The notes beneath the pieces were generated by a model. That model was given only the letters and a program-made list of their open reading frames with translations, had not been told where the DNA came from and made no database searches. DNA of 18,635 nucleotides from contig CAJULD010000039.1 in NCBI GenBank assembly GCA_910587505.1, forward strand, positions 1-18,635, in the 5' to 3' direction. Below, one piece after another: positions 7,119-14,400 of the stretch (position 1 is its first letter; every line of letters starts with the position of its first letter). This DNA comes from an uncultured Oscillospiraceae bacterium (lineage in GTDB: Bacteria > Bacillota > Clostridia > Oscillospirales > Oscillospiraceae). Both the position numbers and the translations under genes were made by a program.

Positions 7119-9020
7119 ATGAAAAACTATGTCCACGAAAAACCCGCGCCTTCTCAGAATCCTGCCGTGGAGAAGCACTATGACGTGGTGGTGGTGGGCG
7201 GCGGCATGAGCGGCGTGTGCGCCGCCATCGCAGCCGCCCGCCACGGCGCAAAGACCGCCCTGATCCAGGATCGCAGCGTCTACGGCGGCAACGCCAGCTC
7301 CGAGACCCGGATGCACATCTCCGGCGCTTCCTGCCACTGGGGCAAGAAAAACGCCGCCGAGACCGGCATCCTCATGGAATTACAGTTGGAGAACAAGTAT
7401 CTCAACGACAACTACAACTATTCCGTCTGGGACGCGGTGCTCTGGTCCGCCGTCCGATCCACCGGGGGACTGGACAGCTACATGAACACCACCATGGACC
7501 GGGTCATCGCCGGAGAGGGCGAGGTCAAGTCCATAGAGTGCTATCAGATGACCACGGAGACCCGCTACGCCTTCACCGCGGAGATCTTCATTGACGCCAC
7601 CGGACACGGCACGCTGGGGTATTTCGCAGGGGCGGACTACAGCATCGGCCGGGAAGCATCGGAGGTCTACAACGAGAAAGAGGCGCCCGCGGTTCCCGAC
7701 GGCGAGACCATGGGCAACACCATCTATTTCTGCGCACGTGATACCGGCAAACCGGTGAAATTCATCAAGCCGGACTGGGCCTACACCTTTGACGAGAGCT
7801 TCTTCAGGCACCGTTACCACGGCGACATCGTGGTCTACCATGACGCCGACGATGTGGTGGTTTTGCGGCCCGACGAGGACTACGAGGACCACGCCGACCA
7901 GCTGGTGGAGAAATACGACGTGGAGTCCGGTTACTGGTGGATCGAGCTGGGCGGCGACTGGGACGATATCATCAAATCCGCCGAGGATATCCGCTGGGAG
8001 CTGTACAGGACCATCTACGGGGTGTGGGATCACATCAAAAACGGCGGGGACCATGGGGCGGAGAACTACGAGCTGGTGTGGGTGGGCAATCTGCCCGGTA
8101 CCAGGGAGAGCCGCCGCCTCACCGGTGAATATATGCTGAATGCCAACGACATCCTGGCCAACCGGATCTTCGACGACGCGGTGGCCTACGGCGGCTGGCC
8201 CATGGACGAGCACGTGGCGGGCGGCTTCGCTGCCAGGGAGAGCATCCCCTCCAGGGTCCGCAGCTTCCCCGGCCTGTACACCATCCCCTACCGCAGCTAC
8301 TGCGCCAGAGGCTTTCGTAATCTGATGATGGCGGGACGGGACATCGGGGCCACCAAGCTGGCCATGGGCTCCACCCGGGTCATGGCCACCTGCGCCGTGG
8401 GCGGACAGGCGGCGGGCACCGCAGCCGCCATGGCCGCGGCCCGCGGCTGCACCCCCGCAGAATTCGGCGAGAAGCACATCCGGGAGCTTCAGCAGGCTCT
8501 TTTGAAGGACGACTGCTATATTCCCGGTTTCCGCAATGAGGACCCGCTGGACCTGGCCCGGTCCGCTTCCGTCAGCGCCACCTCCTGCCGTCCTGGCTGC
8601 GGGCCGGAGAAGGTGGTCAACGGCGTGGCACGGAACGAGGAGGACGCGCTGAATCTGTGGCAGTCCGCGGGCATTGCCCCCGAGGGCGAGACGCTGACCC
8701 TGCGCCTGGACCGGATCCAACCCGTCCGGGAGATCCGGCTGACCTTCGACCCCAACCTGTCGGAGGAGCGGTGCATCTCCGTTTCCAGGGCGTTCCTGGA
8801 CAAGGAGCCCATCGGACCGGCGAAGGAGCTGGTCCGGGATTACACCGTGACCGTGTGCGCCGGGGGAGAGCCCGTGTGGAGCGCCGATGTGACCGGCAAC
8901 TACCAGCGGCTGAACGTACTGCCGGTCTCCGGGGAAGTCGCGGGAGACGAGGTCCGCCTCTGCGTGACCGCCACTAACGGCGACGGGGATGCCCGCGTCT
9001 TTGAGGTGAGAATCTACTGA
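7119..9020 (+). CDS. FAD-dependent oxidoreductase with C-terminal beta-sandwich domain
   Basis: A 633-residue protein. Residues 21-52 form the dinucleotide fold (YDVVVVGGGMSGVCAA). Next comes VYGGNASSETRMH (about 54-66), a signature of the FAD_oxidored (PF12831) group, and a second FAD contact lies at about residues 404-445 (MAGRDIGATKLAMGSTRVMA onward to GGQAAGTAAAMA). From about residue 478 to the end the sequence changes to a discoidin-like beta-sandwich (SVSATSC, VVNGVAR, NLWQSAG, then ETLTLRLD). Such a module could bind a sugar. There is no signal peptide, so the enzyme is cytoplasmic. I chose ATG at 7119, with GAGAGGTG about 7 bases upstream; a TTG at 7098 would add seven residues. Substrates of this family are mostly unknown. 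It follows the small protein gene by 27 bases. Confidence 0.85.
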   Translation: MKNYVHEKPAPSQNPAVEKHYDVVVVGGGMSGVCAAIAAARHGAKTALIQDRSVYGGNASSETRMHISGASCHWGKKNAAETGILMELQLENKYLNDNYNYSVWDAVLWSAVRSTGGLDSYMNTTMDRVIAGEGEVKSIECYQMTTETRYAFTAEIFIDATGHGTLGYFAGADYSIGREASEVYNEKEAPAVPDGETMGNTIYFCARDTGKPVKFIKPDWAYTFDESFFRHRYHGDIVVYHDADDVVVLRPDEDYEDHADQLVEKYDVESGYWWIELGGDWDDIIKSAEDIRWELYRTIYGVWDHIKNGGDHGAENYELVWVGNLPGTRESRRLTGEYMLNANDILANRIFDDAVAYGGWPMDEHVAGGFAARESIPSRVRSFPGLYTIPYRSYCARGFRNLMMAGRDIGATKLAMGSTRVMATCAVGGQAAGTAAAMAAARGCTPAEFGEKHIRELQQALLKDDCYIPGFRNEDPLDLARSASVSATSCRPGCGPEKVVNGVARNEEDALNLWQSAGIAPEGETLTLRLDRIQPVREIRLTFDPNLSEERCISVSRAFLDKEPIGPAKELVRDYTVTVCAGGEPVWSADVTGNYQRLNVLPVSGEVAGDEVRLCVTATNGDGDARVFEVRIY

Positions 9021-9147
9021 GGCCTGCGATGGATATGGGGGTGCATTCCCTTTCGGAAAAAAGAATCCACGGTTGTGAATGCAGGTTCTGAAAACTTTAA
9101 AAAGGGTAATGCCTTTTCTGATTACAAACCGCTGTGCAGATAACGGG

Positions 9148-9181
9148 GAGAGGAGTCCTGGCGAAAGCCGGGGCTCCTCTC
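9148..9181 (+). terminator. Strong GNRA-capped hairpin after the oxidoreductase gene
   Basis: Arms 9148-9162 and 9167-9181 pair over 15 positions (two G-U) around a GAAA tetraloop. A pyrimidine-rich TGTCCCTCC follows, with no true T-run. It may end the carbohydrate transcript or fold in the leader of the DUF3343 gene. The whole gap 9021-9292 is otherwise non-coding. It also holds a weak AAAAGG/CCTTTT hairpin (9100-9117), a 7-base repeat pair TGCATTC/GAATGCA (9042-9048, 9077-9083) and a CCCCGC/GCGGGG hairpin (9240-9254). Confidence 0.5.
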
Positions 9182-9292
9182 TGTCCCTCCGGGGGGGCAG
9201 GCCGGTGAGGAGGGCAGGGGCCGGAAGTCCCGCGCATCTCCCCGCACGGCGGGGGAACGGGGCGCATATATTGATGACGGGAGGCGGTTTCA

Positions 9293-9550
9293 TTGCCATA
9301 CTATCTGCTGCTGAGCCGCTCCATCACCCATGCCCAGCGCATGAGCCGCACTCTGGAGCGGGCGGGGATCACTGCCCGTTTCTTCCGCCCTCCCATGGGC
9401 CTGACGGACAGAGGGTGCAGCTACGCGGTCCGCATCGGCAGAGAGGCGTTGCCCGAAGCGCTGGAGCGGCTGCGGAGCGAGGGCCTCGCGCCGATGCGCG
9501 CATTCTACGGGGAGGACGATGGATCGTTCAGCGAAGTTACGATATCATAA
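9293..9550 (+). CDS. DUF3343 putative sulfur/selenium carrier-like protein
   Basis: An 85-residue protein matching the DUF3343 pattern: a first strand reading YYLLLSRS, a helix (ITHAQRMSRTLERAGI), a short loop with PP, and a single cysteine (Cys42 in DRGCSYAVRI) where the family keeps its one conserved Cys. Family knowledge: DUF3343 proteins resemble the TusA/YedF group of persulfide or selenide carriers and are found beside cysteine desulfurases and selenium genes; the biochemistry is not settled. The TTG start has GGGAGG 8 bases upstream and no better in-frame start exists. A class V aminotransferase gene follows after 67 bases, so Cys42 could receive sulfur or selenium from that enzyme. 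This link is inferred. Confidence 0.78.
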   Translation: MPYYLLLSRSITHAQRMSRTLERAGITARFFRPPMGLTDRGCSYAVRIGREALPEALERLRSEGLAPMRAFYGEDDGSFSEVTIS

Positions 9551-9557
9551 ATGGGAG

Positions 9558-9595
9558 GGACCGGCCCGCCGCCGCAGAGGCGGCGCGGCCGGTCC
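9558..9595 (+). promoter_or_regulatory. Intercistronic hairpin between DUF3343 and desulfurase genes
   Basis: A 16-bp stem with one bulged C (9586) forms from GGACCGGCC plus CGCCGCC (9558-9573) and GGCGGCG plus GGCCGGTCC (9579-9595), around a GCAGA loop. It fills most of the gap between the two genes, ends 9 bases before the next ribosome binding site and lacks a T-run. Message processing or differential expression is more likely than full termination. Confidence 0.6.
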
Positions 9596-9617
9596 GCCCG
9601 GTCTGGGAGGAAATGCG

Positions 9618-10724
9618 ATGATCTACTTTGACAGCGCGGCCACCACGCTGCAAAAGCCGGCCTCCGTGCCGACGGCGGTGGCGGACGCGATCACGACTAT
9701 GACCACCCCCGGACGGGGGGATCATCCCGCCGCCCGGCTGGCGGCGGAGCTGATGCTGCGCTGCCGGATGGAGGCGGCGGAGCTCTTCGGCGTGTCTCAG
9801 CCGGAAAACGTGGTGCTGACGGCCAACGCCACCCACGCTCTGAACGCCGCCATCCGCACGCTGGTGTCTCCCGGGGATGTGGTGGTCATTTCCGGCTATG
9901 AGCACAACGCTGTCACCCGGCCTCTCCACGCCATCGGAAACGTCTCCTGCCGGATCGTCAACGGGCGGCTGTTTGACCGGGAGCAGATGGCGGAGGGCTT
10001 CCGCCGGGCGGTGGACGGCGGGGTGAAGGCCGTGATCTGCACCCATACCTCCAACGTCTTCGGCTACACGCTGCCCATGGACGACATCGCCGCCATCTGC
10101 CGGGAGAAGGGGACGCCCCTGATTGTGGACGCCTCCCAGTCCGCCGGCATCCAGCCGGTGGACCTGACGCGCTGGGGAGCGGCTTACGTAGCCATGCCGG
10201 GGCACAAGGGACTCTACGGTCCTCAGGGGACGGGACTGCTGCTGTGCGGCGAGGGGCAGACGCCGCGCCCTCTCATGGAGGGCGGCACCGGCAGCCTCTC
10301 TTTGCAGCAGGATATGCCGGATTTCCTGCCGGACCGGCTGGAGGCGGGGACCCAGAACGTCCACGGGGCGGCGGGACTGCTGGAGGGGATGCGGTTTGTC
10401 CGGGGACTGGGGCTGGAGGAGATCCGGCGCAGAGAGAGCCGGGTGATCCGGGCGCTGGCCGAAGGGCTGCGCGGAAACGGGAGCTACCGCGTTTTTGCCG
10501 ATCCGAAGGGAGAGAGCGCGGTGCTGAGCGTCCTGCCCCTGGGGGAAGCGCCGGAGACGCTGGCGGACCGTCTGGCGGAGCGGGGCGTGGCCGTGCGGGC
10601 GGGACTTCACTGCGCGCCGCTGGCCCATCGCACGGCGGGGACGGATAAGACCGGCACGCTGCGGTTTTCCGCCTCGGCGTTCAACACGCCGGAGGAGGTG
10701 GAGACGGTGCTGCGGATGCTGTAG
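9618..10724 (+). CDS. Class V aminotransferase, cysteine desulfurase/selenocysteine lyase-like
   Basis: A 368-residue fold-type I PLP enzyme. It starts with MIYFDSAATT, has ANATHALN (residues 69-76) and SGYEHNAV (92-99), then VDASQSAG with Asp171 and Gln174 as PLP contacts, and MPGHKGLYGPQGTG with the Schiff-base Lys197. The catalytic cysteine is Cys332 in RAGLHCAPLAH, the place where desulfurases hold the persulfide. Length and motifs fit the EF2568-type cysteine desulfurase subgroup. It should take sulfur from cysteine (or selenium from selenocysteine) and release alanine. ATG at 9618 has GGGAGG 7 bases upstream. No IscU/SufU scaffold gene is nearby, so the acceptor is probably the DUF3343 protein, by inference from context. 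A strong terminator follows. Confidence 0.88.
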   Translation: MIYFDSAATTLQKPASVPTAVADAITTMTTPGRGDHPAARLAAELMLRCRMEAAELFGVSQPENVVLTANATHALNAAIRTLVSPGDVVVISGYEHNAVTRPLHAIGNVSCRIVNGRLFDREQMAEGFRRAVDGGVKAVICTHTSNVFGYTLPMDDIAAICREKGTPLIVDASQSAGIQPVDLTRWGAAYVAMPGHKGLYGPQGTGLLLCGEGQTPRPLMEGGTGSLSLQQDMPDFLPDRLEAGTQNVHGAAGLLEGMRFVRGLGLEEIRRRESRVIRALAEGLRGNGSYRVFADPKGESAVLSVLPLGEAPETLADRLAERGVAVRAGLHCAPLAHRTAGTDKTGTLRFSASAFNTPEEVETVLRML

Positions 10725-10774
10725 GCAGTGCTCCGGGCTATAAACTTTTTATGAATATTTCCAGAAAAATGTTT

Positions 10775-10813
10775 TGGGAAACCCTGTTTGAACGCGGGTT
10801 TCCCAGTTTTTTT
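10775..10813 (+). terminator. Intrinsic terminator after the desulfurase gene
   Basis: Arms TGGGAAACCC (10775-10784) and GGGTTTCCCA (10796-10805) are perfectly complementary over 10 bases. One G and then seven T (10807-10813) follow. This is a textbook rho-independent terminator and it separates the sulfur module from the cdaA operon. Confidence 0.93.
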
Positions 10814-10876
10814 GCAAAAAAAGTGACGGTGACAGAGAAATCGAAGCTTTCGACAAAAAATATGGCCGATAATTTG

Positions 10877-10905
10877 TTGCATTTTCCCCGGGTTTAGAGT
10901 AAAAT
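10877..10905 (+). promoter_or_regulatory. Probable promoter of the cdaA operon (weak -35)
   Basis: A good -10 box TAAAAT (10900-10905) has a poor -35 (TTGCAT, 10877-10882) at 17-base spacing, 40 bases before the cdaA start. The block 10814-10905 is A/T-rich against GC-rich surroundings, which supports a promoter here. The exact -35 is uncertain. Confidence 0.45.
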
Positions 10906-10945
10906 GATACCTACTTATGGGATTCTTTTTCAGCGGAGGGACGTC

Positions 10946-11854
10946 ATGACTGATGTTACGCAAGTTCTGAAAAACCTGCCCTACCGGCTTGTCAATTTCG
11001 CCATGTCCCTGCAATTCTGGGATGTTCTGGACATTCTCATCATCGCCTATCTGATCTACCGCCTGCTGCTGCTGGTGCGGAAGACCAATTCCTCCCGGCT
11101 CATAAAGGGCGTGCTGGTGGTGGTAATCGCCCTGTGGCTGTCCGCGGGACGGCTGCGGGCCTTCAACTACCTGCTCAGCCATATTGTGCTGCAATGGGGC
11201 GTGGTGGCGCTCATCGTCCTGTTCCAGCCGGAGATCCGCCGGGTGCTGGAGCAGGTGGGCAGCAGCCGCCTGCCCTTCCTTCAGATGTTCTCCAAGCCCC
11301 AGGTGGACCGGCATATCATCGAACGGGCCATCAGCGAGACGGTGTCGGCCTGCGGCGACATGAGCAAGTCCCGCACCGGCGCGCTGATCGTCTTCGAGCG
11401 GAAAAATCAGCTGGATGAGCATCTGCGCAGCGGCACCCGTCTGGACGCGGAGGTGTCCTCGGAACTGCTGAAGAATATTTTCTTCGTCAAGGCCCCCATG
11501 CACGACGGGGCGGTGCTGGTCCGGGAGGGCCGGGTGCTGGGCGCGGGATGCATGCTTCCTCTGAGCAAGAATGTGAACCTCAGCCGGGATCTGGGCATGC
11601 GCCACCGGGCGGGCATCGGCATGAGCGAGAACTCCGATGCGGTGGTGGTGCTGGTTTCGGAGGAGACGGGGTCCATCTCCGTGGCCGTGGGCGGGATGCT
11701 CAAGCGGCATCTGATGACCGAGACCCTGGAGCAGCTGCTGCGCAACGAGCTGCTGCCCCAGCCGGAGGAGAGCGAGGAGAGCGGGAAGAAGCGCAAGAGC
11801 CTCAAGGGCCTGCTTGGCAAGGAGAAAAAGGACGGTGAAAAAGCGGATGAGTGA
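10946..11854 (+). CDS. cdaA: Diadenylate cyclase CdaA (c-di-AMP synthase)
   Basis: A 302-residue protein that makes cyclic di-AMP from two ATP at the membrane. Three N-terminal membrane helices (about residues 25-45, 54-68 and 77-93) are followed by the DAC domain. Its signatures are the DGA motif at 187-189 (MHDGAVLV) and RHR at 219-221 (GMRHRAGIGMSENSD). The SEETGSIS stretch at 238-245 is also typical. The tail from residue 273 is charged and lysine-rich. I chose ATG at 10946, with GGAGGG 5 bases upstream; an earlier in-frame ATG at 10904 overlaps the promoter -10. It overlaps the start of the YbbR-domain gene, and CdaA is known to be bound and modulated by that partner. c-di-AMP controls potassium and osmolyte balance and cell-wall homeostasis. 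Confidence 0.95.
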   Translation: MTDVTQVLKNLPYRLVNFAMSLQFWDVLDILIIAYLIYRLLLLVRKTNSSRLIKGVLVVVIALWLSAGRLRAFNYLLSHIVLQWGVVALIVLFQPEIRRVLEQVGSSRLPFLQMFSKPQVDRHIIERAISETVSACGDMSKSRTGALIVFERKNQLDEHLRSGTRLDAEVSSELLKNIFFVKAPMHDGAVLVREGRVLGAGCMLPLSKNVNLSRDLGMRHRAGIGMSENSDAVVVLVSEETGSISVAVGGMLKRHLMTETLEQLLRNELLPQPEESEESGKKRKSLKGLLGKEKKDGEKADE

Positions 11855-13076
11855 AAAGGGCAACAAAATTTTGTACATGGTGCTCAGCCTTCTGCTGGCC
11901 GCCGTCTTCTGGCTGTACGTGGACGACAACACTCTGGCGCGGGAATTCAGAAACGTCCCCGTGGATTTCATCGGGGCGGAGGACACCCTGCCCAGCCGGG
12001 GACTGATGCTGGCCGAGGGGGAGAACGCCACCGTGGACCTGAAGCTCCGGGGCTCCCGGTCGGTAATCTCCAGCCTGCGTCCGGGGGACGTGCGGGCGCA
12101 GGTGAACCTGACCAACATCAGCGCCGCGGGTCCCTACAGCCTGACCTACACTCTCCAGTATCCCGATAACGTCAACAGCAGCGACATCACCATCGATCAG
12201 CGTTCCCGGTCCGCCATCACCGTGCAGGTCACCAGCCTGTATTCCCGGGAGATCCCGGTGATCCCCAGCGTGGTGGGCACGGTGGACGATCCGTACCTGT
12301 ACACGGCGGAGGGGCTGTCCGTGGAGCCGTCGGTCCTGACCGTCAGCGGCCTGCGGGACGGGGTGGACCAGGTGGCCTCCGCACGGGTGGTGGTGGACAT
12401 CACCGGGGCTACCAGCACCATCCAGCAGGAATTCAATTTTGAGCTGCTCGACAGCGAGGGGAACGTGCTGGAGGACGAGAAGGTGCGCCTGTCCGACCAG
12501 CGGGTGAACGTGACGGTCCCCATTTATATGACCAAGGAGCTGTCGCTGGTGGTGCGCTACAGGGAATCCCCCGGCTCGAGGAAGGCCAACGCCGAGTGCC
12601 GGCTGGAGCCGGATACCATCACCGTGGCCGGCGATCCGCTGAGCCTGGCGACCCTGGATGAGATCGTTCTGGGGGAGGTGGACCTGAGCGATTATCTCAC
12701 CGACATGGAGGAGAACCCGCTGGAGATCAGGCTGCCCGCCGGGTGCGAGAACATCAGTGGCAGCAAGACCACCAACCTGTCCATCCGCTTCCACGGCCTG
12801 TCCACCCGGAGCTTCACCGTGACCAACATCGAGGCGGTCGGATTGAGCGAGAGCCAGCGGTTCGACCGGATCACAACGGCGGTGGAGGTGGTGCTGCGGG
12901 GTCCCGCCGGGGACCTGGAGCAGGTGACGGAGGAGGACATCCGCATTGTGGTGGACCTGACGGATGTGGCGTCCGACGGACGGGTGTCAGGCCAGGCCAC
13001 GATTTTTGTGGACGGCTACAGCGAGGTAGGAGCCGTGGGCTCCTACAAGGTGGCCGGAAAGATCATATCCAGCTGA
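11835..13076 (+). CDS. cdaR: CdaR, YbbR-domain membrane-anchored regulator of CdaA
   Basis: A 413-residue protein with one N-terminal membrane helix (about residues 12-30, ILYMVLSLLLAAVFWLYV). About four repeats of the YbbR type follow outside the membrane, each with strands such as VPVDFIG and IPVIPSVVG and a closing VRAQVNLTNIS-like or ARVVVDITG-like segment. Family knowledge: CdaR binds CdaA and tunes c-di-AMP output. The start is uncertain. GTG at 11835 has AAGGAG 10 bases upstream and overlaps cdaA by 20 bases; ATG at 11847 and TTG at 11814 are alternatives. Downstream, where many Bacillota have glmM, an RseC-like gene begins after 20 bases. Confidence 0.9.
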   Translation: MKKRMSEKGNKILYMVLSLLLAAVFWLYVDDNTLAREFRNVPVDFIGAEDTLPSRGLMLAEGENATVDLKLRGSRSVISSLRPGDVRAQVNLTNISAAGPYSLTYTLQYPDNVNSSDITIDQRSRSAITVQVTSLYSREIPVIPSVVGTVDDPYLYTAEGLSVEPSVLTVSGLRDGVDQVASARVVVDITGATSTIQQEFNFELLDSEGNVLEDEKVRLSDQRVNVTVPIYMTKELSLVVRYRESPGSRKANAECRLEPDTITVAGDPLSLATLDEIVLGEVDLSDYLTDMEENPLEIRLPAGCENISGSKTTNLSIRFHGLSTRSFTVTNIEAVGLSESQRFDRITTAVEVVLRGPAGDLEQVTEEDIRIVVDLTDVASDGRVSGQATIFVDGYSEVGAVGSYKVAGKIISS

Positions 13077-13096
13077 CAGAAAGAGGAGGCGGGCCC

Positions 13097-13504
13097 ATGA
13101 CGCAAAGCGCGACCGTTACCGCCCTTCCGGAGGAACCGGGAGGGCTGGTGGAACTGACTGTGGTCCGGCAGACCGCCTGCGGGCACAGCTGCGACGGGTG
13201 CGGCCGGTGCGTGGGAAAGACGCCTGAGCTGGTCATCCAGGCGCACAGCGATATCCCCGTGTCCCTGGGGGACCGGGTGGAGGTGTACAGCGACAACCGG
13301 GTGCTGGGTTTCGTGGCGCTGGTATACGGCCTGTCGGTGGTGATGTTTCTGCTGGGATATCTGCTGCCGGCGTTCCTGCCGGAGCCCTGGCGGTATGCCT
13401 GCGGCGGGGCGTGGTTCGTTCTGGGACTCCTGATTGCGGTGGTCTGCGACCGCGCAGTGAAAAAACGGCAGGGCATCTCCTACCGGATCGTCCGAAAGCT
13501 GTAA
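13097..13504 (+). CDS. RseC/MucC-family membrane protein (SoxR-reducing/Rnf-associated type)
   Basis: A 135-residue protein. An N-terminal beta-rich part (residues 3-60) carries four cysteines, Cys28, Cys32, Cys35 and Cys38 (TACGHSCDGCGRCVG), which could hold a metal or iron-sulfur centre. Two membrane helices follow (about 72-94 and 101-120), with a basic C-terminus. Layout and motif fit RseC/MucC; in other bacteria this family is tied to electron transfer to SoxR through Rnf-type complexes and to envelope stress control. AGGAGG lies 7 bases before the ATG. The gene is in the cdaA-cdaR run, and the DUF5685 gene starts 5 bases after its stop. Its function in this organism is unknown. Confidence 0.82.
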   Translation: MTQSATVTALPEEPGGLVELTVVRQTACGHSCDGCGRCVGKTPELVIQAHSDIPVSLGDRVEVYSDNRVLGFVALVYGLSVVMFLLGYLLPAFLPEPWRYACGGAWFVLGLLIAVVCDRAVKKRQGISYRIVRKL

Positions 13505-13509
13505 GAGCC

Positions 13510-14400
13510 ATGTTCGGGTATGTACGGCCGTCCATGGCCCGGCTGACGGAGGAAGAACGCGCCCGCTTTGGCGGGGTCTACTGCGGGCTGTGCCGCACCC
13601 TGGGGGCGCGGTACGGGCAGGCGGCCCGGATGATCCTGAACTATGATTTTGCCTTTCTGGCCGTCCTGCTGTGGCCCGGGGAGCCACCGGCGGCCCGGCG
13701 GCGGGGCTGCGTGGCGCACCCCCTGTCCGGGCGGGAATACTTCCCGGAGAATGAGGCGCTGGCGCTGGCCGCGGACGAGAGTGTAATTCTGGCCTGGTGG
13801 CAGATGCAGGACGCCCTCCACGATCCGGGGCGGGGCAAGGTGAAGTACCGGGCGGCCTCCCTGGCGCTGGGCGGCGCCTACCGCCGGGCGCAGGAGCGCC
13901 GGCCGGACTTTGACGAAACGGTCCGGCGGCAGCTGGCGCAGCTGCGGGAGATGGAGCAGGCGCGGGAGCCGTCTCTGGACGCGCCGGCGGACGCCTTTGC
14001 CCGGCTGCTGTCCGCCGCGGCGGCAGAGGCGGAGGAGCCGGTGAAGCGCCGGGTGCTGGAGCAGATGCTGTACCATCTGGGCCGGTGGATCTATCTGGTG
14101 GACGCGGCCGACGACCTGGCGGAGGATTTTGCCAGCGGCAGCTACAACCCGCTGATCTGCCGCTTTTCCCTGGAAAAGGGGGAGCTGACGGCGGAGGCCC
14201 GCGAAAGTCTGACGGTGTCCCTGGACCATTCCATCCGTCTGATGGCGGCGGCCTGCGAGCTGTGGGATTTCGGCGCGTGGAGTCCCATCATCCGCGCGGC
14301 TGTTTACGAGGGGCTCTTTCTTGTGGGAGGGGCCGTTTTAGAGGGAACATTCCAAGCCAATGATATGCGTATCGCGGGCAGAAACAAGGAGCAGCTATGA
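13510..14400 (+). CDS. DUF5685-family protein
   Basis: A 296-residue, mostly helical soluble protein. It opens with MFGYVRPSMARLTEEE, the typical DUF5685 start, followed by YCGLC (Cys25, Cys28) and LNYDFAFLAVLL. It also holds QDALHDP (Asp101 to Pro106) and an aspartate-rich stretch DAADDLAEDFASGSYNPL (from residue 198). That layout recalls all-alpha enzymes which bind diphosphates through Asp-rich motifs, but this is only a resemblance. The ATG lies 5 bases after the RseC-like stop with no strong ribosome binding site of its own, so translational coupling is likely. Its stop overlaps the DnaJ-like start (ATGA). The family has no known function. Confidence 0.8.
   Translation: MFGYVRPSMARLTEEERARFGGVYCGLCRTLGARYGQAARMILNYDFAFLAVLLWPGEPPAARRRGCVAHPLSGREYFPENEALALAADESVILAWWQMQDALHDPGRGKVKYRAASLALGGAYRRAQERRPDFDETVRRQLAQLREMEQAREPSLDAPADAFARLLSAAAAEAEEPVKRRVLEQMLYHLGRWIYLVDAADDLAEDFASGSYNPLICRFSLEKGELTAEARESLTVSLDHSIRLMAAACELWDFGAWSPIIRAAVYEGLFLVGGAVLEGTFQANDMRIAGRNKEQL

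Noticed and set aside
7380..9299. 639-residue minus-strand frame
   Set aside because: Antisense to the FAD oxidoreductase, which has clear motifs; no promoter or ribosome binding site.
9079..9621. 180-residue plus-strand frame over the DUF3343 gene
   Set aside because: It crosses the GAAA hairpin and lies in another frame than the recognisable DUF3343 protein.
10850..10875. Alternative cdaA promoter TCGACA with TAATTT
   Set aside because: The spacer is only 14 bases, too short for a sigma-A promoter.
10607..12118. 503-residue minus-strand frame
   Set aside because: It runs through the intrinsic terminator, the promoter and cdaA; a shadow of GC-rich coding sequence.
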